Below are positions 1 to 11,885 of a DNA stretch of 64,000 nt, in pieces. The notes under the pieces were generated by a model. It was not told where the DNA came from and ran no database searches. It was given only the letters and a program-made list of their open reading frames with translations. How positions within the stretch are numbered: position 1 is the first letter of the stretch; each line of letters opens with the position of its first letter. Both the position numbers and the translations under genes were made by a program. Source of the stretch: Chionis minor (Eukaryota; Chordata; Aves; Charadriiformes; Chionididae); assembly GCA_013398295.1 (NCBI GenBank), contig VZSF01003942.1, forward strand, positions 120,515 through 184,514. Reading direction: 5' to 3'.

Positions 1-1214
1 AGCGCGGTGCGCTGTCACACCCTGGCGTGCCCACACCACGCCACGTTGGCAGCACAAACACAGTCTTGCTCCCAACCACGCCCTCAGTCAAGGCAGGGAC
101 CGATTAAGGGACTGAATCTCGTCCCCTGGAGCCTCGTGCACATAAATCTCCTCCCCCGGCCCCGATGGAAACCGAGAATTACTGTGTAAATTGGGCATAT
201 AAAAAAAGAGGCAATGGACACATAAAGGGCTAGTCAAGTTTCAGGTGTTCTACTTAGAAGATGAATTTTTCTTCATAAAACCAGATTCTGACCTCCAGTT
301 GCTACGTCCTTACTCCCCCTGCTGCACCAGCATCTTAGGCTCCTAATTAATTCCTGCTTCCCTTCTCTCAGCACACGTAGGGCTTGGTATTGCACGGCCC
401 CGTAAGATGGAGGAATAAATATGCACCTGTGCACCCTGCATTCCCGTGACGCGCAACTACAATTAGGGTTGTCATTCCTCCGGGTGCAAATCAGCTCCTT
501 TTGCTGCCCCGCAGAGATGCAGGGTACGACTGCGGCCGAGCACGGAGAGAAATAACTGAGCGGGGTTGGGGGAAACATCATTCCCATGCAGCTCCTTGGG
601 AATCACTGGCTATTGCCTTTCCCTAAACACACCCTGGGGATTATCAGATCTGTTTGTTTTCAGTTCCTGCTTGATCCGGTTTGCCAGCTTCCTCTTTCCT
701 TTCCCTTTTTTTTTTTTTTTAAAAGAAATACTATTTTTTTTATTAAAGGCATTCCCCTGTACAGCTGGGTTGGGCACAGGCTGGGACAAAGACTACTTTC
801 TTCCTGGGACTCCTCCCAGCTGACACGATTTGCACTGAAAAGTCACTCAGAAACTGCAGGTCTCCCGCTCCACTTCCTGCCCACGACAGTTCCCCCGCCA
901 CCTGCCACCCTGCCGAGCTCCCCCGGGGCTCCCACGGCCCCGAACGGGAATGTCCAACCCAAAGTAGGAAGCCAACCCTGAGGAGGCCCCAAAGCAAAGC
1001 CAAGAGGATGGAGCCACTGAAGACCACGTGGGAAGAAGGTGCCAGGAAGAACGAGTGACCCAGGGAAGAAGAATCCAGGCTGCTTCCCTGGACTAGACAC
1101 CCACAGCTGGAAAAACATCTCCTTCCCTAGCAGAACAGCTGGGGGCATCTCTGCCAAGCTACTGACCAACCCGCCAGCTCCATTACACCGTTAGATGGGA
1201 AGATTATACGTTAC
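1..1214 (-). other. Intron 2 of the KRT7-like gene (partial)
   Basis: The sequence from the exon 2 donor to the window edge contains no keratin exon on the minus strand; in particular there is no match to the expected YEDEI... exon. A T-rich run lies near 700-740. Nothing else is recognisable. Confidence 0.7.
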
Positions 1215-1423
1215 TTGGTCTTGAAATCCTCAACAAGATCCTGCATGCTCTTCAGTTCGCCCTCCAAACGCCCTTTGTCGTTCAACAACCCGTCCAGCTG
1301 CCGTCGCAGGTTGCTGATGTACGCCTCAAACATGGGCGCGATGTTACTCCGGGTGGCCTTCTGGTCCTGCAGGAGGCTCCATTTGGTCTCCAGCATTTTG
1401 TTTTGCTGCTCCAGGAACCGAAC
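1215..1423 (-). CDS. KRT7: KRT7-like exon 2: coil 1A end, L1, start of coil 1B
   Basis: This 209-bp exon encodes [21 protein letters not shown] through [20 protein letters not shown] to [12 protein letters not shown]. The acceptor ttgccag and donor AA|gtaacg leave a lysine codon split after two bases, exactly the phase needed by the conserved 61-bp exon 3 (YEDEI...). That exon is not found in 1-1214, so it is presumably further left. Confidence 0.92.
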
Positions 1424-2592
1424 CTGGCAAACAAGCACGGGGTCATTTGTGAAAATGGGAGGAAGGGGGAGCTGACACTGCAGAGTCTGGATCCCGGGGG
1501 AAGGACAGATTTGCAGATGGTATCTGAAAAATTTAGATTGCTCATGGGAAGCACCTAAACTCTGGAGGGGGATAAAGACCATGAGGGAGCGCTGCCACTC
1601 CGGGGCTCAGCTTAGGACTTTAAGGCTTTGTATGACTTAAAGATAAGCAGATGCTGCTCGCCTGACACTTGACAGAAGCCATCCACAGACCTCAAAGTCA
1701 GGCAGTTACGCAAACTCCAGGTCTGGATTCCTTGCATTTTGAGGATGCCAGAGCCGAAGTTTACATAGGACACGGGATCAATTACTGCAAGACAGTAAAG
1801 GCACAGAGGTACAGGGCAGTGCAAACAAACACAGCGAGCTCTGACTTACATCAAGGTCTGTTCGCCTGGAAAGATTCCTCTCCAAGAGGCCCCCACCTCC
1901 CTGAATTTGGTGGTGGCGTGCTTGGGTGCAGATTTGATCCTTAAAGCCTGCACCCACATTATGGCAAAACGAGCTAAATAAAGAGGGTACAAAGCTGACC
2001 CAAGCAGGGCAAACCTGCTGACGGCCAGGCAAGCAGGACTTTAATAAGAGCTACTGGATTGCAGCAGGCAAATCACATCACTCTTGATCCTGAGCCTGAG
2101 CCCATTTGTGAATCCCCCACGGGGTGAGTGAGCTTTGGCTCAGAGCTGCTCTTAAGCAGCGTCCACAGAGTATCAGCCTTCCCAACATCTCACCTTGTCA
2201 ATGAAGGAGGCGAATCTGTTGTTGAGCGTCTTGATTTGCTCCTTCTCCTCCTTCCGCACCCGCTGGATGTTGGGGTCAATCTCCAGATTCAGGGGCGTCA
2301 GGAGGTTCTGGTTGATGGTGACCTCCTGGATGCCCCCGGGGCTGAGCGCCCCACCGAATCCCATGCCTCCGTAGCCGTATCCAGAGCGAACGCTGTAGGA
2401 GCTGCCACCTCCAAGGGAGATCCGCTTGTTGGTGGAGCCCAGGTTGTAGAGGCTGGAGCTGCCAAAGCCACCTGCCCTGCTCAAGCCAGCACCCCCTCCT
2501 ACTCCACGGGTCGAGGAGACGCTGCTGACCCGCACTTGGCTGACGCCTGGGACGGCCACAGAGCGAGAGCTGAAACTCACGGACCGGGACAT
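1215..2592 (-). CDS. KRT7: Type II keratin, KRT7-like, 5' part (exons 1-2)
   Basis: Partial gene; exon 1 CDS is 2592-2194 (133 aa), exon 2 is 1423-1215, and later exons lie off the left edge. Type II keratins pair with type I keratins to build cytoplasmic intermediate filaments in epithelia. The head (about residues 1-119) is rich in Ser, Gly and Arg, with [12 protein letters not shown], then the type II H1 segment [20 protein letters not shown]. The helix initiation motif [20 protein letters not shown] spans the exon 1/2 junction, and exon 2 ends [12 protein letters not shown]. The junction is phase 0 (GAC AAG|gtgaga, ttgccag|GTT CGG), as in other type II keratins. I chose the ATG at 2592 because keratins begin MSR; an in-frame ATG at 2625 would add an atypical [11 protein letters not shown]. 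The type II call is secure. The KRT7 assignment rests on the SSSLYxLG head, the SMQD segment and head-to-head placement with KRT80; KRT5, KRT6A or KRT75 are alternatives. Confidence 0.9.
2194..2592 (-). CDS. KRT7: KRT7-like exon 1: head and start of coil 1A
   Basis: This exon encodes 133 residues from [12 protein letters not shown] to the first half of the helix initiation motif ([11 protein letters not shown]). The donor is AAG|gtgaga and the following intron is 770 bp. The head has short Gly/Ser/Tyr stretches ([11 protein letters not shown]) but not the long glycine loops of the most heavily cornifying keratins, which suits a simple or mixed epithelial type. The G at -3 of the ATG gives an acceptable start context. 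Confidence 0.92.
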
Positions 2593-2691
2593 GGCTGCTC
2601 CGAGGGTGTTCTCAGTATCCCCCACCCTTCAAAAGCTCAGGGAAGCTGTGCTGGAGACCAGGGAAGTGAGCGAGTTCTCCCGACTGCTTCT

Positions 2692-2699
2692 CCTTTTAT
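2692..2699 (-). promoter_or_regulatory. TATA-like box of the KRT7-like gene
   Basis: The minus strand reads ATAAAAGG about 100 bp upstream of the ATG. This would place transcription start near 2665 and give a 5' UTR of roughly 70 nt, the usual layout for TATA-driven keratin genes. The motif is seen directly; its use as a promoter is inference. Confidence 0.55.
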
Positions 2700-5600
2700 C
2701 CGTTAGAAAAGCTGGGCTTGGCCGAAGGGCAAAAAAAGGATCGTTTTACTGCCTCGGAGAGCTGGGTGTGCCTGGCTGCATTCCCACCCTCCGTCAACCT
2801 GCTGCATTCGAACAGGCAAGAAGGGAAGGGCCAGGGAAGGGCCAGGACACACCTGGCGCCGTGTCCCCGCGCTCAGACCCAGCTTTGTTCCGTCCCTCCC
2901 TTTGCCACATGTGCAGCCCAAGCATGTGAAGCACCGGCTCTTCGGGGCTCCCCTGGCAGCGCAGGTCCGATCCCCGTTTCCTCAAGGCTCCTCCATTCCT
3001 CCCCGCTCGCCTAAACAGGTGTTGAAACGAGAAGAGGGGGAACGTGCGTTGATTTTTACCTCTGCTGCAGAGCGGGCAGCTCCCCCGCTGCAGCGACGGC
3101 AGAAAGGAGAGACGGGGCTTCAGCTCAGCGCCAGGTCCAGCCTAGTTTAGTGCAACCCAAAGCCTGGGACACACGGGCTGTTCTCTGCCAGCAGCACCCA
3201 GCGAGTCTGCGCCACATCGGGCAACGAGGGCAGCAGACAAGAGGTGCCACAGCTACCCCCGGACACCACAGTTTTCCCTTCTCCCTCCTGTCAGTGCTAA
3301 AATAAAGGTGGTTTAGGCGGGCTGCACCCTGCGCGTGGGAATGCGCAACGTGCTAGTCCGCGCTCCAAAGGAGACAGACGTTTTTGCTAGAATTTCTAGG
3401 TTCCTACGCAGAAGAGGCAGAGACGAAAATTAGTTTTATGGCCTTTGTGGGTTTTAAAACACCCTTGAAGGGACAGATCTCTATTACACGGTTGCGAATC
3501 CTCCGTGAGATTTCAGTGTCTGGCCTGAATGTGTCACCCTTCAGCTCTTCTATTCGCCGGGGCAGCACAACAGTGCTGGCTGCATATTCTGGCCCCGGCC
3601 TGCTCAAGATATGTACTTCCTTCTTTGCGGGAAGAATACAAGTTGGCTGGAAATCCCAGCTACTAAAAGGCAATTCTCTTCTTGAAGGAGGGAAAGGGGG
3701 AGACTGAGCCAGACAGAGACATATGAGGCAGGATTCCTCCCTGCCCTGCAAGCTGGCTCGGCTTTCACCAGCAAAAAACAATAATAATCCATTGAGTGCA
3801 AAGCAAACTCGCCTGTTACATACACCCAGCTATACTTGACCTGACGGCTGATGTAGACGGAGTAGGGTTCATTTCATCCCTATACAGGGAGCAACAAAGA
3901 AGCCTCCAGCTGCTTCACACAGCTCCAGGTCCCTCCGAATTCAGAGACAAGCTGCGCTCTCGCAACAGCTCTGGCTCGCCTTGAGAAGCCTGGGATTGAA
4001 CCTGGCAGCGTGATTTAGAGTCCTACAGTCCAGCAGGAATAACTCCCACCCAAGTAGATCCCGGCTGCCGGATTTTATCAGGTCACATTCCAGCCTCCCC
4101 TCCTCCGTATCAGCAGACAGGGATTTTTTGCACAACGCCACACGCCAACCCGAAAGCAGCCCAGGCAGGCAGAAGACAAGGCTGCTGTCGGTTCAAGTGC
4201 CATAAAGGCAAAGCTGTTCTCAGCAGCCTCAGCAGAAACACCACTTCAGCAGTAAGAGCGCTGAACTCCACCCTGGTTTGCGCTATCAAGGGCCAGATCA
4301 ATGAAAAGCCATTTTCTAATCTCAATTACTGCCGTGCGGCACCACTGATTTTAGGTAAGGATGAGTCTGTTTTCCACTCAAAGTTCAAGCGTTCTTTCCC
4401 CTACATCGAGCAACCCAGACAGCGCGGAAGAGACTCCAGAAAAAGCCTCCTTTACCTTGTCGCTACGCGCTCCCCAGCCAGTTTTACAACCCATCCTGAA
4501 GAGTGAACGCTCCCCATTGAAACCTGGTTTCCAGCCGGGCTAAGTCCGAGCAGGATGCGGTGACCCAGAGATGTCACCCAGCGTTTGCCTGTGTTGTTGG
4601 GACACCATGGCAACGCCGCGTAGTTTCACAACCGCACCGACCGGTAAATACTTCCAAGCCCGTGCGAGTGACCCCCGGGGATTCAGGCTGGGTGACACAG
4701 AGACAGACACTGTATTTATTGACTGGTTAAACACCCTCCTGGGGAAGTGGAAGCTTTGACATGGGGACCGCTGTGCTTGGTGTCACAAAAAGCCAGCCCC
4801 GCTCCCCCAGGAGCTGCGACCCGGCGCTCACAAAGCCAATAAAGTGTCACAAATGACAAACCCCTCCGTAACCCCTTGGGAAAACGAGCCGAGCTCTCAA
4901 GTCCAGCCCAGAAAGTTTAAAAAAAAAAAAAAAAAAAGAAAAAAAGTCCCACGCGAATGGAAGAGGAGGAAATTTTTGCAGCTAGAGCAAAACTGCGTGT
5001 TAAGAACATGCTGATGCGCTGATCCGCGCTGGCCTGTTGTTTCCACATCCTCCGTCGCTATCCCGTCGCTATCCCGTGGGCTATCTCTCGCTGGGCGTTC
5101 AGAATGCAGTGTTTGGATTGAAAGCTTTCAAGAGCAGGGAGCGCCCTTAGTTTTTGTGTTTGCACAGTGCAGTCCTGGTTTGTGATTACTGCTCCAAAGT
5201 GCTTCGGCGGTGAGTCACACATTAATTAGTGTCCTAAGGACAAACACTGTTTTGGTGGTCTCCTGGTTGGGGGATCGCAAGAGCCCGCGGGGGCGCCCAC
5301 CGGGCTGTCCGACTGATGCCATCAAAGCTGCTGTTCTTGTTAACAACACCCAAAAGCAACGCCGACACTGCGGCACTTGCACCAACACCCGCAGTCCTAA
5401 AACCGCTGTGCTGAAGACTCCCCCGCTACGCTGCAATCACAGCTCCCCCTTTCAGGATCTAAGCAGCCTCGTTAGGAAAAATTTCCAGCTCATCGATAAT
5501 TCCTGTGACCGCAGAGAGGTTGCTCCAGAGGGAACTTGTTCTCTTCTTGTCCCAAACGCAGACACTGCTTATCGAGAATCGGATGCACAAACGAGCGGTG

Positions 5601-6113
5601 TCAGGATGAGGTGGCCATCATGAAGTTTTATTGATTTGTTTAGTCCTACTTCCTGTGTCACTCGGGCTATAAAGCTCGACGTGACGCAGCTCCTCAGCCC
5701 GGTATCTCAACGATAGGAAAGCGGCTTTTCCAGAAAGGCGACGGCTGGCTGGTCTGCAGGATTCATTTGTTCCAAAGGTTGGCAGGGCAGTACAGTTCAT
5801 TGCCTCGCAATAGGAACCCTCCTGCTGTAACTTGGGGCCTTCCTTCTCACTCGAAGTTGTTTAATTAGTGTCTTTACTTTTCTGCCACTGCCCACTCCCA
5901 AAGCACTTAACTGGCCCTCTTGAACCCGGTACGATGCCCCTGTTGAAGTTAAGTCATCCCCCTCCTAGTCTTGAATTGGATAAACCCCCACACCCTTCAC
6001 TGACACGTGGCTTTTCTGAGGACTTGGAATCCATCCTGTGGCCCCGCTCTGCTCCGGTGCCCTTCCAGGTACACCTCTCCCTTTCGCAAGGAAGCGGAGC
6101 AGCCTTGGCATCA

Positions 6114-6152
6114 ATGGGGGCATTAACGGGGGCACTAACGGGGGCATCACGG
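6114..6152. repeat. Short tandem repeat, 12-bp unit, about three copies
   Basis: Three consecutive units of the type AACGGGGGCATT, with single-base differences, form a short G-rich minisatellite in intergenic DNA. No function is suggested. Confidence 0.7.
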
Positions 6153-7921
6153 GACCAGCAGGGCTCGCTGGAGGCAGCTTGCCCAGTTGACAGAGCCGGC
6201 TGCCGTAGACCGGAGCCAGCTCCGTGTTAACACCAGGCTTCCAGCGAGCTCCTGTCCCTCCAGGAGCCACGTCTTACCTTTCCTCCTGCCTCTGCCTGCT
6301 CTGATGTGGCCGGGAAGCCCTCGCCTCGGCTTCTTGCTGCCTGGTCGCTCCAGGGAAGCCGCTGGCCATGAAATCCACCACTGCCAAACACCTCCTTGAG
6401 CTCAGAGTTGGCCACGCTCGTTCCGTCAGCTGAAACCCAGAGAGAGCATCGCTCTGAACCTCAAGGTGTTTAGGTAACAGCACAGAACCCCTTGCCAGCA
6501 CCTCCAGCGCGGTGGTGGGACCCCCCCACCCCCTTCGGCCACTCGGTGCTTGGTGCGATTTGCCCCCACCTGGGCCACCTAATAACCCAACGTAAGGCAG
6601 GGGACAGCGCAAAGGACGAGGGACCAGAGCACCACGGCACCCCCTTAGTGCCCCTGGCTCCCGCACCCCCCATCGCTGGGAAACAGCTGGTACCCACGTC
6701 ATGGCCTGAAGCAGGGGGGGGGCACAGCAGAACCTCAACATCTGGCAAGTTCTGTGCTTGCGCAACTGGTGGAAAGTACCAAAATGTTCCACTGTCCAAG
6801 TTGCGTCGGAGCAGAAAAGCACCCGATGAAAGTCACTTATCTCAGACCCCACAAACAGCGACTCCAGCGCGACCCTTCGAGCTCTCCCGGATCCCAGCGC
6901 GCTGCGACCAGCCTCTCCCCTGGGCTGGGACACTCCGGCACAGCCCTCGAGGGCTCAAGGGCCAGTCAACCTTCTCAAATCCCTGTCCGCTGGGGAATTC
7001 CATGCATTTGGAGTATTTACGCTAAGCTCAAAGAGGGCAATTTCAGCTATAGGCTACGCTCTCTCAGCCACCTCCGTCTCTCTGTGTTTCTGACACACAC
7101 GTTGGCTTTCACTGGTTCATACATTTCACCGGATCCAAATATTTTGTGTCTCCCCGTCTGTGTGCTGGTACATTTTTGTGTCCATACACACACATATCCA
7201 CTTAGGAAAAGGGACACCCGCTGGCTCCCTGGAGTCGCCGGCTGCACAGAGACCTTGGTCCCAGCAGTTGAAGACGGGGCTGGTGGGTGTTGGTATGTTT
7301 TGGTGTTTTTACCAACACAGGGGATCTGGATACCTTACAGTCAGCCAGTGTGAATCCTGCCATTTTCAAATCTGTAGTTCAGTCGCTGTTCAATTATTTT
7401 AAGTTGCCTTCTAAGCTCTTAATTAGTTAATAATTAAGCGCTGCTAAAATTTAACCTCCTGATCTGCCTCAAATCATTAATAAAATTTGACGTGCTGCCA
7501 AATCCCAACCGTGTCAAATATCTTCCTCCGCGACATCCAGGAACAACTTGGGTCTCCCAAAGGAATTGCTGCCGCTGGATTCCGCCCCAGGCAGCATTTC
7601 CCAGCCGCTGAGGGCAGCGACGGAGGATGGAGCCCCGTGTGGCTCCTTGTCCTGTTTGCACAAGGAGCGTTTCCACCCCTCGCTGCGGCCGCTCCGCGTT
7701 GCCAGGAGCTCCTGGACAAACACGCAAACCCAGCGCACGCAGCCGGGATCCTTCCCGAGGGACACAGCACCTGGCGGGGCAGCAGCTCCCCAGAGCAGCT
7801 CTCTGCGCTGGACGTGCGGTGGAGACACTCAAGCTATGGACTTTCCCCCCCTCCAGCCTATTTTACATGCACCTAAAGCTGGATTTTTTATTTTTTCCCC
7901 TCTCCCCCAAATTACAAGATC

Positions 7922-7967
7922 TCATGATTACAAGAAATCATGAAGGAATAACTATAAATATAGTTAT
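7922..7967. repeat. Two adjacent perfect inverted repeats, AT-rich
   Basis: The first hairpin has 8-bp arms (TCATGATT at 7922-7929 and AATCATGA at 7936-7943) around a 6-base loop. The second has 9-bp arms (ATAACTATA at 7948-7956 and TATAGTTAT at 7959-7967) with a 2-base loop. Further AT-rich sequence follows. They could extrude as small cruciforms; no gene lies within kilobases. Confidence 0.7.
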
Positions 7968-10769
7968 AATTATGTATAATCATAATTACACAGATAATTT
8001 TTACATGAAAGTTGAGAGTCACTCCCACGGCTAAAGCCTTAAGGAAAAACAAACAAACAAACAAATTAAAACACTACAATTCTCAGCGCCGAGGTGAAGT
8101 TGCCAGCGCTGGTAACGCCGGGCTCAGTTTCTCTTAGAACGGCGCGTCTCGGAAGAGAATGGAAAATCCATGTTCTGTCCCTACAAAAAATCCCAGGTGA
8201 CCTTTGAGTCCAGCCTGCTGAAGCTGTTGGTGTGTTGAAGTTCCGAAAAGCTGATCTCCTCCAACCCCTGCGGACGCTCCCGCGGGACAGCGCAGGCAAG
8301 ATGGGTCCCGTCAGAGTCCACCCATCTCCAGCCGGAAACACGCGCCGGCCAGCCCCAAAATACAGGGCAATTATAAAGTGGTCCTTCCTCTGGCCATAGT
8401 TCTCCAGCCGGGAGAACGCTTCCCAAGCTGGAAGCTGCACCTCCACCAGCACGTTTAACCGCTGCTGATGGTCCTCTCTGCCCATTACTGGTCCCACTCC
8501 TTGGTTAAACGCAACCCTGCTGGCTGCAGCCCGCGGCGATGAGATTGCACGTGGCACGGGAAGATCTGCCTGTGTTCCTGTTTTAATTAACTCAATTGCA
8601 AACTAACGTGGCCCCATTCAGAGCAGGTGGAAAGCGGGAGGTCACTGCAGTCAAGGGAACACCACCGGTTCACAGGAGCTGAAATAAAAGTACCAGCAGC
8701 ACCATCCCAGGAGTTTGTGGGCCTGAGTCATGCCTGGGCTAAAGGATAACGCCGCAAAGGGAACGGAGAAAGGGAAGAGAGAAACGACCCAGCACAGTCA
8801 TCAGCAAGAAATGCCCTTATCAAAACTTTGTCTCATCGAGCTCTTATCAAAATTTTGTCTCTTCTGACACAGCTTGGGCAGAGTCAACGGCACGACGCCC
8901 TTTACACCAAGTCATCCTTCACTGCCAACTCCAAGAAGGATTAAGACCTCACTTCTCCCAAAATCCTAAGCATCCAACACGGGAGCCATCCTAATGTTTG
9001 TACAGCCCTTGGCGCATCGTAATTGCGGACAACAACCGGGTTTCTTAATAGCTGCCACAACACAAACAACCATCTTCACCCTGGTGACTGCACAGGAACA
9101 AAGCTGCTCCGCAAGCTCTAGCCCCAATTAGGGATTCCAAGATCTTTTGCAAAATCAAAGCTGTCCAAACAGATCTGTTGCCCAAGAGATGCTCCTAAGG
9201 AAGAAAAACAACAAAGAAAAACAGAGAACTGTATGTGGTGTTTTAGAGATAAATTGTCCTGCAGGCAGGAAGTACGTGGGAGAGGCAGGAGTAAAACCTG
9301 TGTCGCCTCCCTCCGCACGGAGCGACACGTTACCAAACACGGCTGCGAATATTCGTTTGTATTTTCAGGCCGTCGGACTGCAAAAACTCCATCGGATTCA
9401 GCATGAACTGTCCCCCTGCTACAGAGGGCCATTTGTACCAGCCGGGCTTTCCAGGGATGGTCTCTCCTGGACGAGCACCGGGGATGTCCACAGCAGGGCT
9501 GTTTTCCACGTGCAACCGCAGGAATTTAATACACTCAGCTGGTAAAAATGGGAGCTTGCAGGATCTCCCCAAAACAGCTCAACCTCTGAACGCACAAACA
9601 ACTTTGTGAAAGGCAGAGAAGCAGAAAAGCGAAGGCAGAGGGGCTAAACCAGAGACCTACAGGACCTTGTCACACATGAGTCACAGTCAGAAGAAGAAAG
9701 TGGGAGGGGGGAAATAAATTCAAATGATTAATTTGTTACGAGTATTTTATTACGGCTATAATCACTAAGCTGCGATGGTTATCTCTGCTTACGGAGAAGC
9801 CAACTCATCTCTCAGGGACACGAGGGGTTTTTACTCCAATTGCAAACGCAGAAATAGAGAAACGAGGTGAATCCCGTTCCCAAGAGCTGGGCTTCACGAT
9901 TCCCACCCGTCTGCTGTGGCAGCAGCCAGCTGTTCTGTCCCAGCGTTTCCGCCTCTGCCAGCAAGGCACGCCGCTCCAGTGCCGGGGTTTTAACCCAAAT
10001 ATGACAGAGCTGGCAGCTTCCAGAGGCAAGACAAAAGGAAGGCGTGACGCCTGCCTTCCTCTGTTTTTCCTCCCAGCTTGGGACGCGGTATCAGGTTTTA
10101 CAGTACGAGCAAAGGGCACGATTGCAGCCTTGGACCTGATGAGGAGCCCAGCCCGGGGTGCTGATGGCAGCAGAGGGTGTGGTAGGTCTGTGTCAGGCAC
10201 TGTCATAATCAATACATTCAACAATGACAATAATAATTACAATTATAATTATCTCGGACCTGCCCACAGCACCCATGACACGACTGTCTCTTTCCAGGCG
10301 TGTGGGAGGGGAGGGAAGATCAGGTCCGGCGTCGCGCGGCGTCGGGGCTCCGGCCACGTCTGCTGCTCTGAGAAAACCCCCTCCAGCCCCAGCACCCACC
10401 CGCCTCCTCCCAGTGCCCACCAGCCCTGCAGTGCGGCCACCAGCCCCGCTCACGGCAGGTTTCCCAGGGACAGCGCGGGAGGAGAGGGGCTCGGTGGCAA
10501 AAGGAGGAGAGGAAAAAGAGCACCAAGACCTCCATGATGCGGAGGATGCTTCCTCCCCGCGTGCCATGGGCTGCATGGCCCCGTGGCGCTGGGGAAGAGC
10601 TTTACCCGGTACGGAAAGAGACATAAGAGCCCTTCGAGGCAGGATTGAGCTTCCAGTTTTACTGCGTGCACCGGGCGTGAATCAGTCGCGCAGAATTTGA
10701 CCTCAGGAGTTAAAAATCAGGATGAATCAGACCCGGTACCGGATTTAAGAGGGATTACAGACTCGCTCC

Positions 10770-11320
10770 TGGGCTTTGCGCCGGTGTGGCCCCGACACAC
10801 GCACGCGTGTGGGGTTGCGTGGGACCCGCCGCACGGGCACACGCAGCCCAGCCGTGCCACGTCAGAACGGTCCTGGCAAAGCCCAGGCGGAGCGAAGTGA
10901 GCGGGCGATTCCTCCCTCTGCCTCGAGGCGCCGATTTGGGCCCCTGCCTGCGCCGCACGCGCGCTACGAACCCGCCGAGCCGCGCTACAGGGCACAGCGT
11001 TCGGTGCCAAAGCTTCCCTCGCAGACACGTCGGGACAGCAAGTGGCTCCCGACCGCACACCGCGCTGCTAAGAGGAGGCTCCGGGAGTTCGCTGGCCCCC
11101 GGGGGTGTCCCAGCACGCAGCAACTGCCCCTTTGCAATAATCCCAGCACCGGCCGGGAGCGGAGCAAGCCGTGCCCAGCACCTCTCTGCCCGGGCGGTGG
11201 AGGGGTTGGGTTGCATCATTTGGGAAGCACGCAGCTCCGGAAACTGCCCCGGGAAAGCCGCGGTGCGGCGTCGGCACGACTGAACGCCCGCTCGGCGTTT
11301 GTTCCAGAAAGGTGGTGGTG
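10770..11320. promoter_or_regulatory. Orphan CpG-rich block between the divergent keratins
   Basis: CpG dinucleotides are dense here, including ACGCGCG and CCGCCGAG clusters, in contrast to the flanking AT-rich DNA. A CCACGTCA element (CRE/UPRE-like) lies at 10857-10864. Open frames run in several phases, as expected of stop-poor GC-rich DNA, and none resembles a known protein. It could be a distal enhancer or the start of an unannotated non-coding transcript. The block is seen by eye; its boundaries are approximate. Confidence 0.5.
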
Positions 11321-11395
11321 GCACAAGGTGAAAAGTGGGAGACTGAGATCCAATTCACCTAAGTGCCCAGGGGAAAAAAAATAAATTAACTCAGA

Positions 11396-11885
11396 TCTTA
11401 GAATCACAGAATCACTTGGGTTGGAAGAGACCTTCAAGATCATCGAGTCCAACCATAAACCTATGCCAAAACCACCCCTAACCCATGTCCCTCAGCACCA
11501 CGTCTGCCCGGCTTTTAAATACCTCCAGGGACGGCCATTCCACCACCTCCCTGGGCAGCCTGTTCCAATGCTTGAGAACCCTTTGGGTAAAGAAGTTTTT
11601 CCCAACATCCAACCTAAACCTGCCCTGGCACAACTTGAGGCCATTTCCTCTTGTCCTGTCTCTTGTTCCTTGGGAGAAGAGACTGACCCCCACCTTGCTA
11701 TAACCTCCTTTCAGGGAGCTGTAGGGAGTGATAAGGTCTCCCCTCAACCTTCTCTTCTCCAGGCTCAACAATCCCAACTCCCTCAGCCGCTCCTCAGGAG
11801 ACTTGTTCTCCAGACCCCTCACCAGCTCCGCTGCCCTTCTCCGGACATGCTCCAGTACCTCAATGTCCCTCCTACACCGTGACCC
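11396..11885 (-). mobile_element. CR1 LINE, truncated 3' end
   Basis: The low-coordinate end carries AGAATCACAGAATCA, the reverse complement of the CR1 3'-terminal octamer repeat. Minus-strand translation gives the C-terminal part of the CR1 ORF2 protein: [21 protein letters not shown], then a diverged copy of the DRTRGNG segment, then [20 protein letters not shown]. The copy is 5'-truncated, as most CR1 copies are, and is not capable of movement. Part of the frame is still open, suggesting moderate age. Confidence 0.93.

Larger units (their letters stand above)
2700..10769. other. Intergenic region upstream of the KRT7-like gene
   Basis: No gene is supported here. Open frames are short, overlap on several strands and show no recognisable domain. 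Visible structure is limited to an A-rich tract (about 4917-4946), a three-copy 12-bp repeat with core AACGGGGGCA (about 6114-6152), two AT-rich inverted repeats (7922-7967) and a TAAT/ATTA-rich stretch near 10200-10255. The segment 3404-3781 is open on both strands but matches nothing I know. Confidence 0.6.

Noticed and set aside
2593..2625. Upstream in-frame ATG for the KRT7-like gene
   Set aside because: It would add [11 protein letters not shown], which no type II keratin has; the MSRS start is typical.
2128..2706. 192-codon plus-strand frame over the KRT7-like exon 1
   Set aside because: It is the antisense shadow of the keratin coding sequence.
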